64,000 bases of DNA from Armatimonadetes bacterium Uphvl-Ar2 (GTDB lineage Bacteria > Armatimonadota > Fimbriimonadia > Fimbriimonadales > Fimbriimonadaceae). Both the position numbers and the translations under genes were made by a program. Each line of letters starts with the position of its first letter. The stretch's first letter is position 1. Shown here in pieces: positions 42,167 to 50,838 of this stretch. Under the pieces are notes generated by a model. It was given only the letters and a program-made list of their open reading frames with translations. It was not told the DNA's origin and searched no databases. Location of the stretch: assembly GCA_002162095.1 (NCBI GenBank), contig CP021424.1, forward strand, positions 1,054,001-1,118,000. Reading direction: 5' to 3'.

Positions 42167-42832
42167 TTACTTGCTGCGGCGGCGGCGCGCCAGCGCGAGC
42201 AGACCAGCGCCAAGGGCGACCATGCTGGCCGGTTCCGGCACGGCATCGGCCGTCACTTGCAGGTTGTCCACCTGGGCGTACCATTCCCAGGCACCCGCCG
42301 TGGGGTCGTTGAAGCGGAAACGCAGGAACAGATTGCCGCCGTCGAAAGCACTCAGGCTGTAGGACTTCGTCACGCCGTCGTTCAAGGCGTAGAAGCCGCC
42401 CACCGGAGTGTCCGAGGCGTACGTGTCAAGGACCGTCCAACTCGTGCCGTTCGAGGAGGCCATAACCTGCATTTGGTCGCCCGAGTTGTCGACGAACGCT
42501 TGGAAGTTCACGTCAAACGTCATCGCCGCATTCGTGAAGCCCGCCAGGCTGATGGCAGCCGAGCGCAGGGATGTGTCGAAGCCGTTCGGCGCGGTACCAA
42601 AGAAGTCGCTGTTCGCGATCGGGGCGTTCGACTGGTCCGCCGCCGTGGTGCTGGCGTAGTTGTCGTCCACCGAGGCAGACATGTCGGCCCAGAAAAGGCC
42701 AGAGCCATTGTCGTCGGTAGCGGTCCAACCACTGGCAGCAATCCCACTGTTCCAGTTTTCGCTGTAAACCACCGCAGCGTTCGCAGAACTAACCACAGCC
42801 GCCATCGCGCCCAAAAGGATGAGTTTCTTCAT
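42167..42832 (-). CDS. PEP-CTERM sorting domain protein with a jelly-roll-like body
   Basis: This 221-residue secreted protein has a signal peptide (MKKLILLGAMAAVVSSANA), a beta-sandwich body with 'VYSENWNSGIAASGWTATDDNG' and 'LFLRFRFNDPTAGAWEWYAQVDNLQV' typical of carbohydrate-binding or discoidin-like folds, and a C-terminal 'VPEPASMVALGAG' followed by RRRRSK. It probably associates with exopolysaccharide after exosortase cleavage. GGAG lies 9 nt upstream of ATG. The third such protein in the window. Confidence 0.88.
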   Translation of the reverse strand: MKKLILLGAMAAVVSSANAAVVYSENWNSGIAASGWTATDDNGSGLFWADMSASVDDNYASTTAADQSNAPIANSDFFGTAPNGFDTSLRSAAISLAGFTNAAMTFDVNFQAFVDNSGDQMQVMASSNGTSWTVLDTYASDTPVGGFYALNDGVTKSYSLSAFDGGNLFLRFRFNDPTAGAWEWYAQVDNLQVTADAVPEPASMVALGAGLLALARRRRSK

Positions 42833-42910
42833 GTTAAAGACTCCAAAGCGAAATTCTTCGCCCGAACTTCCACAATACCAGACTCACCCTCCGATTTCCC
42901 CCCTCAATCA

Positions 42911-42957
42911 CCGTAAATTTGCGGGGTTTCAAGCCCTTCCTTGGAATCCCCGCAATT
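42911..42957. other. Imperfect 16-bp inverted repeat between the PEP-CTERM and OYE genes
   Basis: AAATTTGCGGGGTTTC and GAATCCCCGCAATTTT pair with two mismatches around a 13-nt loop. It lies 38 bp before the OYE start. It may be a terminator-like stem for read-through from the left or an operator; the sequence does not decide. Confidence 0.4.
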
Positions 42958-42994
42958 TTCCCTGTGGAATCCGTGCGCAGGCCAAAATGAGGAC

Positions 42995-44056
42995 ATGAGT
43001 TCCCTCTTCGCCCCTTTCTCGCAAAAGTCGGTTACCCTCCGCAACCGGGTGGCTATGAGCCCGATGTGCATGTACTCGTGCGAGGGCATGGACGGCGTCG
43101 CCACCGCCTGGCACCCGGCGCACTACGGCAGCCGGGCGGCGGGCGGCTGCGGCTTGGTGATGCTGGAGGCCACCGCCGTGACCCCGGGCGGAGTCATCAG
43201 CCCGCAGGACCTCGGCATTTGGAGCGACGACCACATTCCCGGCCTCCGTGCGATTGCTGAGAGCATCCAGTACGTCGGGGCTGCGGCCGCAATTCAAATC
43301 GCCCACGCCGGCCGCAAATCGGGCACCTATCGCCCCTGGTCGCCAGTGCGCGGCTACGTCCCCGATTGGCCGCACCCTCGCCTGGCCCCGGCCGCGATTC
43401 CGTTCCGCGAGGACACCCCCGTGCCGCAGGCCATGACGGCCACCGACCGGAGCGCCATGATCACCGCCTGGCAACAGGCCGCCCGCCGCGCCCAGGAGGC
43501 GGGGTTCGACGTGCTGGAACTCCACAGCGCGCACGGCTATTTGCTGCACCAGTTCTTATCGCCGCTCAGCCACCCGGAGCCGGAGGGCGGCGATCGATTC
43601 TTGTTCCACCGGGAGTTGGTGCGGGCGGTGCGCGAAGAGTGGCCCGCCGAGAAGCCCCTCTGGATGCGCCTGAGCGTCACCGACTGGGTGGAAGGCGGCT
43701 GGACCCCCGACGATTCGGCCCGGCTGGTGCAGGAACTGGCCCCCCTTGGCCTGGACCTGGTGGACTGCAGCAGTGGCGGCACCGTGATGAACGCGAATAT
43801 CCCGGTCGGGCCGGGGTACCAGGTTCACCTGGCGCGGGATCTCCGGGCGGCCACCGGCATCGCCACCGGGGCGGTGGGCAGCATCACCGAACCCGCGCAG
43901 GCCGAGGCCATCGTCGCCGACGGCAATGCCGATATCGTCTTCTTGGGGCGGCAACTCTTGCGCGAACCCTATTGGGCGCTCCGGGCGGCCAAGGAACTAG
44001 GAGCCGAGGTGCCGTGGCCCGATCAATACGCGTGGTCGGTGGGTAACCCGGGATAG
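42995..44056 (+). CDS. Old yellow enzyme family NADH:flavin oxidoreductase (YqjM type)
   Basis: This enzyme of about 353 residues binds FMN and reduces activated C=C bonds with NAD(P)H. YqjM-type features: Cys in 'AMSPMCMYSC' near residue 26, the substrate-binding His pair in 'LELHSAHGYLLHQFLSP', and 'IATGAVGSITEPAQAE' for the FMN phosphate. ATG 42995 has GAGGAC and a CAAAAT box just upstream. It appears to be monocistronic. Confidence 0.92.
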   Translation: MSSLFAPFSQKSVTLRNRVAMSPMCMYSCEGMDGVATAWHPAHYGSRAAGGCGLVMLEATAVTPGGVISPQDLGIWSDDHIPGLRAIAESIQYVGAAAAIQIAHAGRKSGTYRPWSPVRGYVPDWPHPRLAPAAIPFREDTPVPQAMTATDRSAMITAWQQAARRAQEAGFDVLELHSAHGYLLHQFLSPLSHPEPEGGDRFLFHRELVRAVREEWPAEKPLWMRLSVTDWVEGGWTPDDSARLVQELAPLGLDLVDCSSGGTVMNANIPVGPGYQVHLARDLRAATGIATGAVGSITEPAQAEAIVADGNADIVFLGRQLLREPYWALRAAKELGAEVPWPDQYAWSVGNPG

Positions 44057-44132
44057 TCCGCAAAGTCCGAAGGGGATTGAGGTCACGTTTGTGGTTTCGC
44101 CAAGGCATTCGCTATAACAGTGAGGGATAGCC

Positions 44133-44462
44133 GTGAAACTTGGCACTGAAACCTTCCAGATCATTTGCACCACCGCCACTGTGCTCGGTGTTCTGGGGGT
44201 GTTCGGTTACTTCCTCAAGGGTTCCGTAGTCATTTCGAGACTGAGCATGGCGCTCTTGAGTATGGGAATCCTTGGCAACCTGGCGGGATTCGCCACCGGC
44301 GTGCTACCCTTTCAGGCGGGTTGGGCGGCCCTCAACCTTGCCTTTGGCGTGGTACCGCTGCTGGTTGTGTGGGGAGGCTTGAGCCTCAACACCATTGACC
44401 CCCAAGAAGCCGCGCTCATCGAGCGCATCATGCATGAGCTGGAGGACGAAAATGACCGCTAA
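44133..44462 (+). CDS. Small membrane protein, three predicted helices
   Basis: This 109-residue protein has hydrophobic segments at about 8-27, 34-58 and 64-84 ('WAALNLAFGVVPLLVVWGGLSL'), with an acidic C-terminus ('HELEDENDR'). The start is GTG 44133 with GAGGGATAG upstream. No family recognised. Confidence 0.6.
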   Translation: MKLGTETFQIICTTATVLGVLGVFGYFLKGSVVISRLSMALLSMGILGNLAGFATGVLPFQAGWAALNLAFGVVPLLVVWGGLSLNTIDPQEAALIERIMHELEDENDR

Positions 44463-44515
44463 AGTTGAATGCCATTCCCTTAGCAGGAAGGGGCACGAAG
44501 GCAGGAAGAAGAAAA

Positions 44516-44998
44516 GTGTCGGCGGAGAGTGAAGGAAAGGAGCTCGTCGGGGAGGAGAGGTTCCCCTACGACTCCGAATATTCATTCACATGGCGCTCGA
44601 CCGCTTCGTTCTTTCTGGCGGCCGCCGCAATGCTCTGCGGGGTAAGCGATGAAATCGATCCAAGTACATCTTTGAATGTCCTGGCATTCGTTCTGGTGGC
44701 TTCTCTACTTATCGCATGGAGGGCGCCCGCTTCAGAAAAGCTCACTCGATTTGCGCTAAGTTTTTTGAGTTGCGCGATCCTGCAGGACTTTCTCATCCGG
44801 CCCATCAGTCTATGGGACGTTGCCTTGAGCTACGCGTTGTCCGTTCTTGTTTTTCTCGCGTTATTGCGCGCGCAAGGTATCTCTCGAATCTCAATTGAGA
44901 AGGATCATCCTCTCACAATCTTCATGATCGTGCTGGCTGCGTTCGCGTTGTTTTCAACTGACAAGGACTTCGGGATCGGCCTCACGCTCGCTGGCTGA
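44516..44998 (+). CDS. Membrane protein of unknown function
   Basis: This 160-residue protein has about four hydrophobic helices ('ASFFLAAAAMLCGV', 'VLAFVLVASLLIAW', 'VALSYALSVLVFLALL' and 'FMIVLAAFALF'). GTG 44516 follows AGGAAGAAG and is preferred; the frame is open back to TTG 44465. It follows the previous small membrane gene closely and is somewhat AT-richer than its neighbours. No family recognised. Confidence 0.55.
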   Translation: MSAESEGKELVGEERFPYDSEYSFTWRSTASFFLAAAAMLCGVSDEIDPSTSLNVLAFVLVASLLIAWRAPASEKLTRFALSFLSCAILQDFLIRPISLWDVALSYALSVLVFLALLRAQGISRISIEKDHPLTIFMIVLAAFALFSTDKDFGIGLTLAG

Positions 44999-45114
44999 CC
45001 AAGTCCAACAAACCGAATTCAGACCTAGTCAACACTCTCGGCACAATTCACTAGGTGCTGAGCGCTGGCCTCATTCCGCCCAACAACGACCACCCTCACA
45101 TCGTAGAGATCGTT

Positions 45115-45585
45115 ATGAACTCCACCTTCCGCCCCGGCATCGCCATTCTGGGGGCCATCGCGGTCTTCGTCGCGGGTGGGATTGGCGGCAGCGTCACCCC
45201 CAGTGCCATCCAAGACGGCTGGTACGGAGCCCTCACCAAGCCGCCGCTCCAGCCGCCCAGCTTCCTCTTCGGCATCGTCTGGCCGATCCTCTACGTGCTC
45301 ATCGCCGCCAGTTGGGTCATCGCCTACCGCCGCCAACCAGAGAACCTCAAGGCCCTGGCCCTCCCGTTCGGCATCCAGCTTGCGCTCAACGCTCTTTGGT
45401 CGGTGGTGTTTTTTGGGCTCAAGGCTCCCGTCGGGGCCCTCGCCGTCATCCTGCTGCTCCTGGCCACCATCGCCTGGATGATGCAGCGATTCGGCTCCCC
45501 CGCCCGGTGGCTGTTGGTGCCTTACATACTTTGGGTCAGCTTCGCCACGTACCTCAACGCGGGCATCGTGTTCCTCAATCGCTAA
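45115..45585 (+). CDS. tspO: TspO/MBR family membrane protein
   Basis: This 156-residue five-helix protein has the family marks 'GGIGGSVTPSAIQDGWYGALTKPPLQPPSFLFGIVWPILY' region near the first loop, 'LALNALWSVVFF' and 'YILWVSFATYLNAGIVFLN' at the end (quoted in parts from the family consensus). TspO proteins bind tetrapyrroles and tune stress responses in the outer or inner membrane. ATG 45115 matches the family length; the frame is open upstream to 45055. Confidence 0.88.
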   Translation: MNSTFRPGIAILGAIAVFVAGGIGGSVTPSAIQDGWYGALTKPPLQPPSFLFGIVWPILYVLIAASWVIAYRRQPENLKALALPFGIQLALNALWSVVFFGLKAPVGALAVILLLLATIAWMMQRFGSPARWLLVPYILWVSFATYLNAGIVFLNR

Positions 45586-45588
45586 CGA

Positions 45589-46755
45589 TCAGGTGTTGGC
45601 ACCGCCGAGTCGCCACACGCGGAGAATCTTATCAAGCCCCCCGGCGACCATAAAGCGGCCTTCGGGGTGGAACCCCACCGTCATCACCGCCTGGTGGCTG
45701 GCCTCAATGCGCCCGTGACCGAGACCCCGGTCAATATTCCACAGCCCCACGGTGCCATCCCGGCTGCCACTGGCCAGCAGCCACCCGCGCGGATGGAAGG
45801 CCAGCGTCTCAATCGGTCGCTCGTGGCCAAAGAAGGTCGTCAGCAAGCCCGAAGTGCGCGTATCAAACACCCGAATCGAACGGTCCACCGCCGCCACCGC
45901 CACCCGGCTGCCATCGGGGTGGAAGGCAATCGCCGTCACGGTGCTGCGGATGCGTTCAATCCCGCGCACTTGGGTGCCAGTGCGGGCGTTCCAGAGCCTC
46001 ACGGTGGCGTCAGCGCTGCCGGTCGCGAGCGTCCGCCCGTCCCCGGAGAAAGCCACTGCCGTCACGCTGTCTTTGTGGCCGCGCAAAAGGAACCGGTCGC
46101 GACCGGTGCGGGCATCCAAGATGCGCGCCTCCTTGCCCACCGTCCCCAGCGCCACGCAGCTGCCATCGGGGCACGCCGCCACCGCCACGCTCCATTCCGG
46201 CGGGTGATGCCGCCAAAACTGAGTGCCCGCTTCGCTCTGCCGCCACGCGGAAACCGTCTGTTCGGTACTTCCGGCGGCCAAAAATCCGTCGCTCAGGGCC
46301 GCCAGGCTGCTCACCGCGCCGCCCTCCAGCGGGTAGCGCTTCTCGACCTTGGCGAGGTCGCGATCCCATTGCAACACCTCGTTGTCAAAACCGCTGGTGA
46401 TCATTTGCCCGCCCACGCTCCGGAACGCCATCGCGTAAATCGGCGTGCGATGCACCCGGTGCCGCTGCACCAGCCGCGCCTGCACCACGGAGGGCCGCTT
46501 AACGAACCCGCTCGGGTCGGCGTCTTCCCGCGTCAGGCCAAGCGTGCCGTCATATTGGGTGCGCTTGAGGGGGTCACTCAGCGTTTCGAACGCCTCGTTC
46601 AGTTGCGCCATGCGCTCGTGCGCCTTGGGGTCCTCGGGGTTGAGGTCGGGGTGGTACTCCCGGGCAAGCCCGCGATACGCCTGGCGAATGTCTTCACCAG
46701 ACGCGCTCGGCGGAACCCCCAGGACCTCGTAGTGCGTGCGCAACCCGTTGGGCAT
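45589..46755 (-). CDS. DnaJ domain fused to a WD40 propeller
   Basis: This 388-residue protein has a J domain at residues 7-70 with the HPD motif at 35-37 ('REYHPDLNPED'), so it can stimulate an Hsp70. From about residue 95 come seven WD40 blades ('SVTAVAFSGDGRTLATGSADATVRLW', 'TVTAIAFHPDGSRVAVAAVDRSIRVF' and others in consensus form). There is no Gly/Phe or zinc domain as in classical DnaJ. The propeller would choose the client and the J domain recruit DnaK. No signal peptide. It is convergent with tspO (3 bp apart). Confidence 0.88.
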   Translation of the reverse strand: MPNGLRTHYEVLGVPPSASGEDIRQAYRGLAREYHPDLNPEDPKAHERMAQLNEAFETLSDPLKRTQYDGTLGLTREDADPSGFVKRPSVVQARLVQRHRVHRTPIYAMAFRSVGGQMITSGFDNEVLQWDRDLAKVEKRYPLEGGAVSSLAALSDGFLAAGSTEQTVSAWRQSEAGTQFWRHHPPEWSVAVAACPDGSCVALGTVGKEARILDARTGRDRFLLRGHKDSVTAVAFSGDGRTLATGSADATVRLWNARTGTQVRGIERIRSTVTAIAFHPDGSRVAVAAVDRSIRVFDTRTSGLLTTFFGHERPIETLAFHPRGWLLASGSRDGTVGLWNIDRGLGHGRIEASHQAVMTVGFHPEGRFMVAGGLDKILRVWRLGGANT

Positions 46756-46834
46756 GATACGGAAGCGAGGCGGACGGAGGTCGGGACAGACCAGCCTTCC
46801 GCCGGGATGCCCCTCTGCCTACGCGCAGACTCCG

Positions 46835-46846
46835 TAAACTGGTTCC
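46835..46846 (+). promoter_or_regulatory. -10-like TAAACT box, 6 nt before the first Gfo/Idh gene
   Basis: TAAACT (46835-46840), GGTTCC, ATG 46847. Confidence 0.5.
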
Positions 46847-47527
46847 ATGGCCGGACCGCATGGTCAACCGATTCGCGTAGGAATCCTGGGCGCAGGCAAC
46901 ATCTGCTCGATCTACATCGAGAACCTGCAAGCCGACCCGATGTTTGACCTCGTCGGCATTGCCGACATGGTGCCCGAGCGCACCCAGGCCCGCGCCGAGA
47001 AGTACGGCATCGAGGGCATGACCCCCGACGCCATGATCCAGCGTGATGACCTGCAAGCGGTGGTGAACCTCACCCCGCCCCTGGCTCACTTTGGAACGAG
47101 CAAGGCTTTGCTACAGGCCGGTAAGTCGGTGTACTGCGAGAAGCCGTTGGCCTTCACGCTGGCCGAAGTGCAAGAACTGGTCGCCCTGGCCGAAGCGAGC
47201 GGGCTCCGGCTCGGCGGTGCCCCCGACACCGTACTGGGCGCAGGCGTGAACACCGTGATGGACCTGATCCAGGGCGGCCACGTAGGCACCCCGGTGGGCT
47301 ACGCCGCCCACATGCTATGCGGTGGCCACGAAAGCTGGCACCCCGACCCCGATTTCTACTATCAGCCCGGCGGCGGACCGCTGTTCGATATGGGCCCCTA
47401 CTATCTCACGGCCCTGGTGCACTGGTTTGGCCCGGTGGCCTTGGTGGCCGCCTCGGCGCGCACCGTGCGTGACCACCGCACGATCGGCAGTGGCCCGCGG
47501 GCGGCACGGTGTTCCCGGTGGAAGTGA
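46847..47527 (+). CDS. Gfo/Idh/MocA oxidoreductase, N-terminal part (frame-shifted)
   Basis: The Rossmann start 'IRVGILGAGNICSIYIENL', 'VVNLTPPLAHFGTSKALLQAGKSVYCEKPLAF' (catalytic-motif EKP) and 'GGPLFDMGPYYLTALVHWFGPV' are typical of Gfo/Idh dehydrogenases acting on sugars or inositols. The frame then ends in out-of-frame sequence ('AARCSRWK'). The missing C-terminus continues in the next frame from about 47505 ('VFPVEVMTHIVCTLTHHSG'). One G lost in 47499-47504 explains both. The full protein would have about 359 residues. Confidence 0.85.
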   Translation: MAGPHGQPIRVGILGAGNICSIYIENLQADPMFDLVGIADMVPERTQARAEKYGIEGMTPDAMIQRDDLQAVVNLTPPLAHFGTSKALLQAGKSVYCEKPLAFTLAEVQELVALAEASGLRLGGAPDTVLGAGVNTVMDLIQGGHVGTPVGYAAHMLCGGHESWHPDPDFYYQPGGGPLFDMGPYYLTALVHWFGPVALVAASARTVRDHRTIGSGPRAARCSRWK

Positions 47528-47925
47528 TGACCCACATCGTGTGCACGCTCACCCACCACTCGGGCGTGATTGGCACCCTGACCACCAGCTTCGAAACCCC
47601 CAGCCACGAACTGCCGCACATCGAGATTCACGGCACCGGCGGCGCGATCCGCGCGGCGGACCCGAACGGGTTTGGGGGCCCCGTGGTGACCCGTCAACCC
47701 GGCCAAGAGTGGGGCGAGGTGCCGCTTGGCAGCGGGCCGGAGAACAACATGCGCGGGCTCGGCTTGCGCGCGCTCTACGAAGATGCGGCCTCGCCGGTGG
47801 GGGCGCCCCGGGTGGCGCACGTGGTGGAGATCATGGCGGCGGCACTGGAGTCCGCGCAGCAGAAGAGTGTCCTTACCCTGGCCACTCGTCCCGCCTGCGG
47901 ATGGGATTCAACGGCCCGAGCGTAA
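47509..47925 (+). CDS. Gfo/Idh/MocA oxidoreductase, C-terminal part
   Basis: This 138-residue frame is the C-terminal alpha/beta domain of the preceding gene: 'TSFETPSHELPHIEIHGTGGAIRAADPNGFGGPV' and the closing helices 'VAHVVEIMAAALESAQQ' follow the family pattern. It has no start context of its own. Translated together with 46847-47500 after adding one base it completes a standard Gfo/Idh enzyme. Confidence 0.8.
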   Translation: MFPVEVMTHIVCTLTHHSGVIGTLTTSFETPSHELPHIEIHGTGGAIRAADPNGFGGPVVTRQPGQEWGEVPLGSGPENNMRGLGLRALYEDAASPVGAPRVAHVVEIMAAALESAQQKSVLTLATRPACGWDSTARA

Positions 47926-47942
47926 AGCAAAGCAACGACGAA

Positions 47943-48347
47943 ATGATGAACCCTCCCCGAGCTCATTGGCCGGAATGGCTTTTCTCCTTTGCGTGCTGCG
48001 GCATGATCGCCTCGAATGCACGCAACCAAAGGCTGGAAGGCGAGCCGTTCTCGGTGATGACGTACTACGGCCAAACCCCCGGGGTCGAGGTACTCCAGGG
48101 CATCGGCTGGGTGGTGGCGGTGGCGTTCATCTTGGTGGCCGCCCTTTGGATCATGCGGCCGAAGTGGGGCTACCAGTGCCAACACGCCCTTACACTCATT
48201 TCCGGAATGGGGTTTGTGGTGGCGTGGCTGGAACTGGTGACGGCGCTCCGCAGCCTTGATGGGGCACCTTTCCGCCTCGACGGATTGCCCTACGACCCCG
48301 TGTCCAACCTCGGGCTAGGGGGGCGCAGGTGTTCGCGACCTACATGA
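47943..48347 (+). CDS. Membrane protein, C-terminus frame-shifted
   Basis: This protein starts at ATG 47943 and has hydrophobic segments 'WLFSFACCGMIAS', 'GWVVAVAFILVAALWIM' and 'LTLISGMGFVVAWLELV'. After 'NLGLGG' the frame ends in 'RRCSRPT'. Adding one G to the GGGGGG run at 48318-48323 yields instead 'GAQVFATYMMLRLPDGRLG' and a fourth membrane helix ('GLAVCSWIIQLMLWTLI') ending at 48466, about 174 residues in all. No family recognised. Confidence 0.65.
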   Translation: MMNPPRAHWPEWLFSFACCGMIASNARNQRLEGEPFSVMTYYGQTPGVEVLQGIGWVVAVAFILVAALWIMRPKWGYQCQHALTLISGMGFVVAWLELVTALRSLDGAPFRLDGLPYDPVSNLGLGGRRCSRPT

Positions 48348-48420
48348 TGCTGAGGCTTCCGGACGGCAGATTGGGGCCGAAAGCGGGGCTTGGGGTCAAA
48401 CTAGGATTGGCGGTGTGCTC

Positions 48421-49005
48421 ATGGATCATACAACTCATGCTGTGGACCCTTATCTCCAGCCGGTAGAAGGCCGCAAGTGGATCTTGCCCGTCCTGTTGGC
48501 GATCTTTGGATTCCCCATCGCGGGCCTCAGCTTCTTTTGGTGGCACGCCCAACGCAACATTGAGCAGTCGGCTCGGCCCTACGTGCTCGAAAAGATCCCC
48601 GTGTGGCTGGATCAAGACGACCGTGTCATGCTGGAAGCCAGCCCGGTGCCGTGGTTCCAAGAGGAGTTTGATTGGGCCGCCTATGAGCAGTGGCCGGCCA
48701 AGTACGGCGACTTTGTCGCCGTGAACAACCTCGAATACCGGACGATGGAAGCCGGCGAGAGCGAAACCAAAGAGGTGTACCAACTGGCGCACTTTAAGGC
48801 CCGGGTGAAGTTTGAGAAGTCCGAGCAGGACGTCTACATCACCATCGCCCGCAAGACGCTGGACCTCAAGAAGCGCTGGGAACTGGCGTATCTTAACATC
48901 GGTCAGCCCGCTAACAAGCAAGAACCCGCCGCGAAGACGTTCGACGCCGAACTCGGTCGAATTCAGGCCAAAGATAAGCAGGCCCAAGAGAACGCGCCCA
49001 AGTAA
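48421..49005 (+). CDS. Single-pass membrane protein of unknown function
   Basis: This 194-residue protein has one membrane helix at about 19-38 ('WILPVLLAIFGFPIAGLSFF') and a soluble domain with 'WAAYEQWPAKYGDFVAVNNLEYR' and a Lys/Glu-rich C-terminus. ATG 48421 is used; GTG 48415 is two codons upstream. It would overlap the repaired upstream gene by 46 bp. No family recognised. Confidence 0.65.
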   Translation: MDHTTHAVDPYLQPVEGRKWILPVLLAIFGFPIAGLSFFWWHAQRNIEQSARPYVLEKIPVWLDQDDRVMLEASPVPWFQEEFDWAAYEQWPAKYGDFVAVNNLEYRTMEAGESETKEVYQLAHFKARVKFEKSEQDVYITIARKTLDLKKRWELAYLNIGQPANKQEPAAKTFDAELGRIQAKDKQAQENAPK

Positions 49006-49017
49006 GATGAACCCGCA

Positions 49018-49860
49018 ATGCGGGTGTACATTTCCGCCGATATCGAAGGCGTAACGGGTGTTGTGAGTTGGAAGCAGTGCGGCAGCCCCTCGGGCGAGCA
49101 CTACGACTGGGCGTTTGCGCGCCGCATGATGACCCACGATGTGAACGCCGCCATTCGCGGGGCCATTGCGGGCGGGGCTACCCGCGTGGTGGTCAAAGAT
49201 TCGCACAACACCGGCAAGAACCTCTTGATCTCCGACCTTGAGCCCGGCACCGAACTCATCAGCGGCACCGGATCAGGCGACCTCGGCATGATGGAAGGGG
49301 TCGATCAAGGCTTTGACCTGGCGTTCTTGGTGGGCTACCACGCCATGGCCGGTACGGGCCACGGCATCATGGAGCACACGATCAGCGGGCGCGTCCACCG
49401 GTTTTGGGTGAATGGCGAAGAGTGGGGCGAGCAGCGTATGAGTGCCACCGCTGCCGCCGCGTGCGGAGTGCCCCTGGCCCTGGTGGTGAGCGATGACAAG
49501 GGCTGCGCCGAGGCCCACACCTGGGGCGGCGACCTGATGCACAGCTTTGTCACCAAGTACGGGATGGGCCGCTACATGGGCCGCCTTTTGCACCCGTCGG
49601 TAACGGGCGAAGGGATCCAAGCCGCCGCCCAGGCCGCCATGAGCGCCGCCGGCAAGTCCCCGGCCCTGCCCCTGCCCGAGACCAACCACCTTCGCCTGGA
49701 GGTCAACCGCAGCGAAGAAGCCGACGCCGTGGCGCAGCTGGCCGACTGGCACCGCCGCGACGGTTACACCGTGGAGTGGGAAGGTGAAGGTGGCTGGCCT
49801 GCCGCCCACATCGCCGCCCGCCGCGCCATGGCCGTGATGGGACTGGCGAACCAGAACTAG
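49018..49860 (+). CDS. M55 family D-aminopeptidase (DppA-like)
   Basis: This 280-residue zinc peptidase shows the M55 ligands Asp8 and Glu10 ('ISADIEG'), His in 'VKDSHNTG' (about 62), His in 'VGYHAMAG' (about 106) and Glu in 'VNGEEWGEQ' (about 131). DppA of Bacillus removes N-terminal D-Ala from peptides and recycles cell-wall fragments. The gene follows the membrane protein by 12 bp. No dpp transporter lies beside it. Confidence 0.9.
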   Translation: MRVYISADIEGVTGVVSWKQCGSPSGEHYDWAFARRMMTHDVNAAIRGAIAGGATRVVVKDSHNTGKNLLISDLEPGTELISGTGSGDLGMMEGVDQGFDLAFLVGYHAMAGTGHGIMEHTISGRVHRFWVNGEEWGEQRMSATAAAACGVPLALVVSDDKGCAEAHTWGGDLMHSFVTKYGMGRYMGRLLHPSVTGEGIQAAAQAAMSAAGKSPALPLPETNHLRLEVNRSEEADAVAQLADWHRRDGYTVEWEGEGGWPAAHIAARRAMAVMGLANQN

Positions 49861-49948
49861 GCCGCCAAACCAGCGGGATTGACCGCAACGATGGGGCCCT
49901 GGGTAACGTCCGAGGCCCCCTATCGTAGAAAGGCGCACAAGGGAGGCC

Positions 49949-49971
49949 GCTTGGCACTCCCCCGAGTGAGT
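49949..49971 (+). promoter_or_regulatory. Hairpin in the folE2 leader
   Basis: GGGAGGC and GGC-A-CTCCC form a short imperfect stem just before GAGTGAG and the folE2 ATG. It follows a TATCGT box at 49921. It does not match a riboswitch I know. Confidence 0.35.
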
Positions 49972-49976
49972 TGGAC

Positions 49977-50768
49977 ATGAGTCACGAATCAGCCGCCCTG
50001 CCGGACATCCAGAAGACGCAGGACACCCGCAACATCGCCATCGACAAGGTCGGCGTGCGCCGCGTGAAGTTCCCCATCGAGGTGCTGGACCGCAGCGAAG
50101 AGCGCCAGCGCACCAGCGGCGACTTTACGCTGACCGTGGACCTGCCCAAGGAGTTCAAGGGCACCCACATGAGCCGCTTCTTGGAAGTGCTGAACGAGTA
50201 CGGCCGCACCATTAGCGTGCACAGCCTGCCGCAACTCCTGAAGGCGCTGACCCAAAAGCTGAACGCCGAGAAAGCCCACGTGGAGGTCCGCTTCCCGTTC
50301 TTCATCGAGAAGGCGGCCCCCGTCACCGGCAAGACCGGCATGATGGAATACGACTGCGGCTTTGATGCCTTTGCCAACGGCCACTTTGAACTGACGATGT
50401 ACGTGCGAGTGCCCGTGGCCACCCTGTGCCCGTGCAGCAAGGAGATCAGCAGCTACGGCGCCCACAACCAGCGCGGCTGGGTGACGGCGCGGGTGCAAAC
50501 CAACGACCACGTGTGGTTGGAAGAGCTGATTGACATGATCGAAGCCTCGGGTTCGTGCGGTCTCTATCCGGTGCTAAAGCGCCCGGACGAGAAGTGGGTG
50601 ACCGAGCACGCCTACGAGAACCCCCGCTTTGTGGAAGACCTGGTGCGCGAAGTCGCGCTGAAGTTCGACGCTGACGACCGGATCACTTCGTACTCGATTG
50701 AAGTCGAAAACGAAGAATCCATCCACGCGCACAACGCCTACGCGTACTTGGAACGAAGCAAGGTCTAA
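49977..50768 (+). CDS. folE2: GTP cyclohydrolase FolE2 (type IB)
   Basis: This 263-residue enzyme makes 7,8-dihydroneopterin triphosphate from GTP for folate or queuosine. The catalytic Cys151 in 'TLCPCSKEIS', 'GAHNQRGWVT', 'CGLYPVLKRPDEKWVTEHAYENPRFVED' region and the C-terminal 'VENEESIHAHNAYA' define type IB. Type IB enzymes work with various metals and often replace FolE under zinc limitation. ATG 49977 is preferred to TTG 49971. No other queuosine or folate genes are adjacent. Confidence 0.94.
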   Translation: MSHESAALPDIQKTQDTRNIAIDKVGVRRVKFPIEVLDRSEERQRTSGDFTLTVDLPKEFKGTHMSRFLEVLNEYGRTISVHSLPQLLKALTQKLNAEKAHVEVRFPFFIEKAAPVTGKTGMMEYDCGFDAFANGHFELTMYVRVPVATLCPCSKEISSYGAHNQRGWVTARVQTNDHVWLEELIDMIEASGSCGLYPVLKRPDEKWVTEHAYENPRFVEDLVREVALKFDADDRITSYSIEVENEESIHAHNAYAYLERSKV

Positions 50769-50790
50769 ACGCCGCTCGCCCGCCTCTCAC

Positions 50791-50822
50791 AAGCCCGATT
50801 TCCCTTAGGGGAAGTCGGGCTT
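50791..50822. terminator. Hairpin between convergent folE2 and methyltransferase genes
   Basis: AAGCCCGATTTCCC pairs with GGGAAGTCGGGCTT (one G-U pair) around TTAG. Strong stem, short T tract on either side, so probably bidirectional. Confidence 0.75.
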
Positions 50823-50838
50823 CTTGGTTACGGCGTGG

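Noticed and set aside
49861-49976. Riboswitch in the folE2 leader
   Set aside because: Only a short hairpin is visible. It does not match the THF or preQ1 riboswitch patterns I know.
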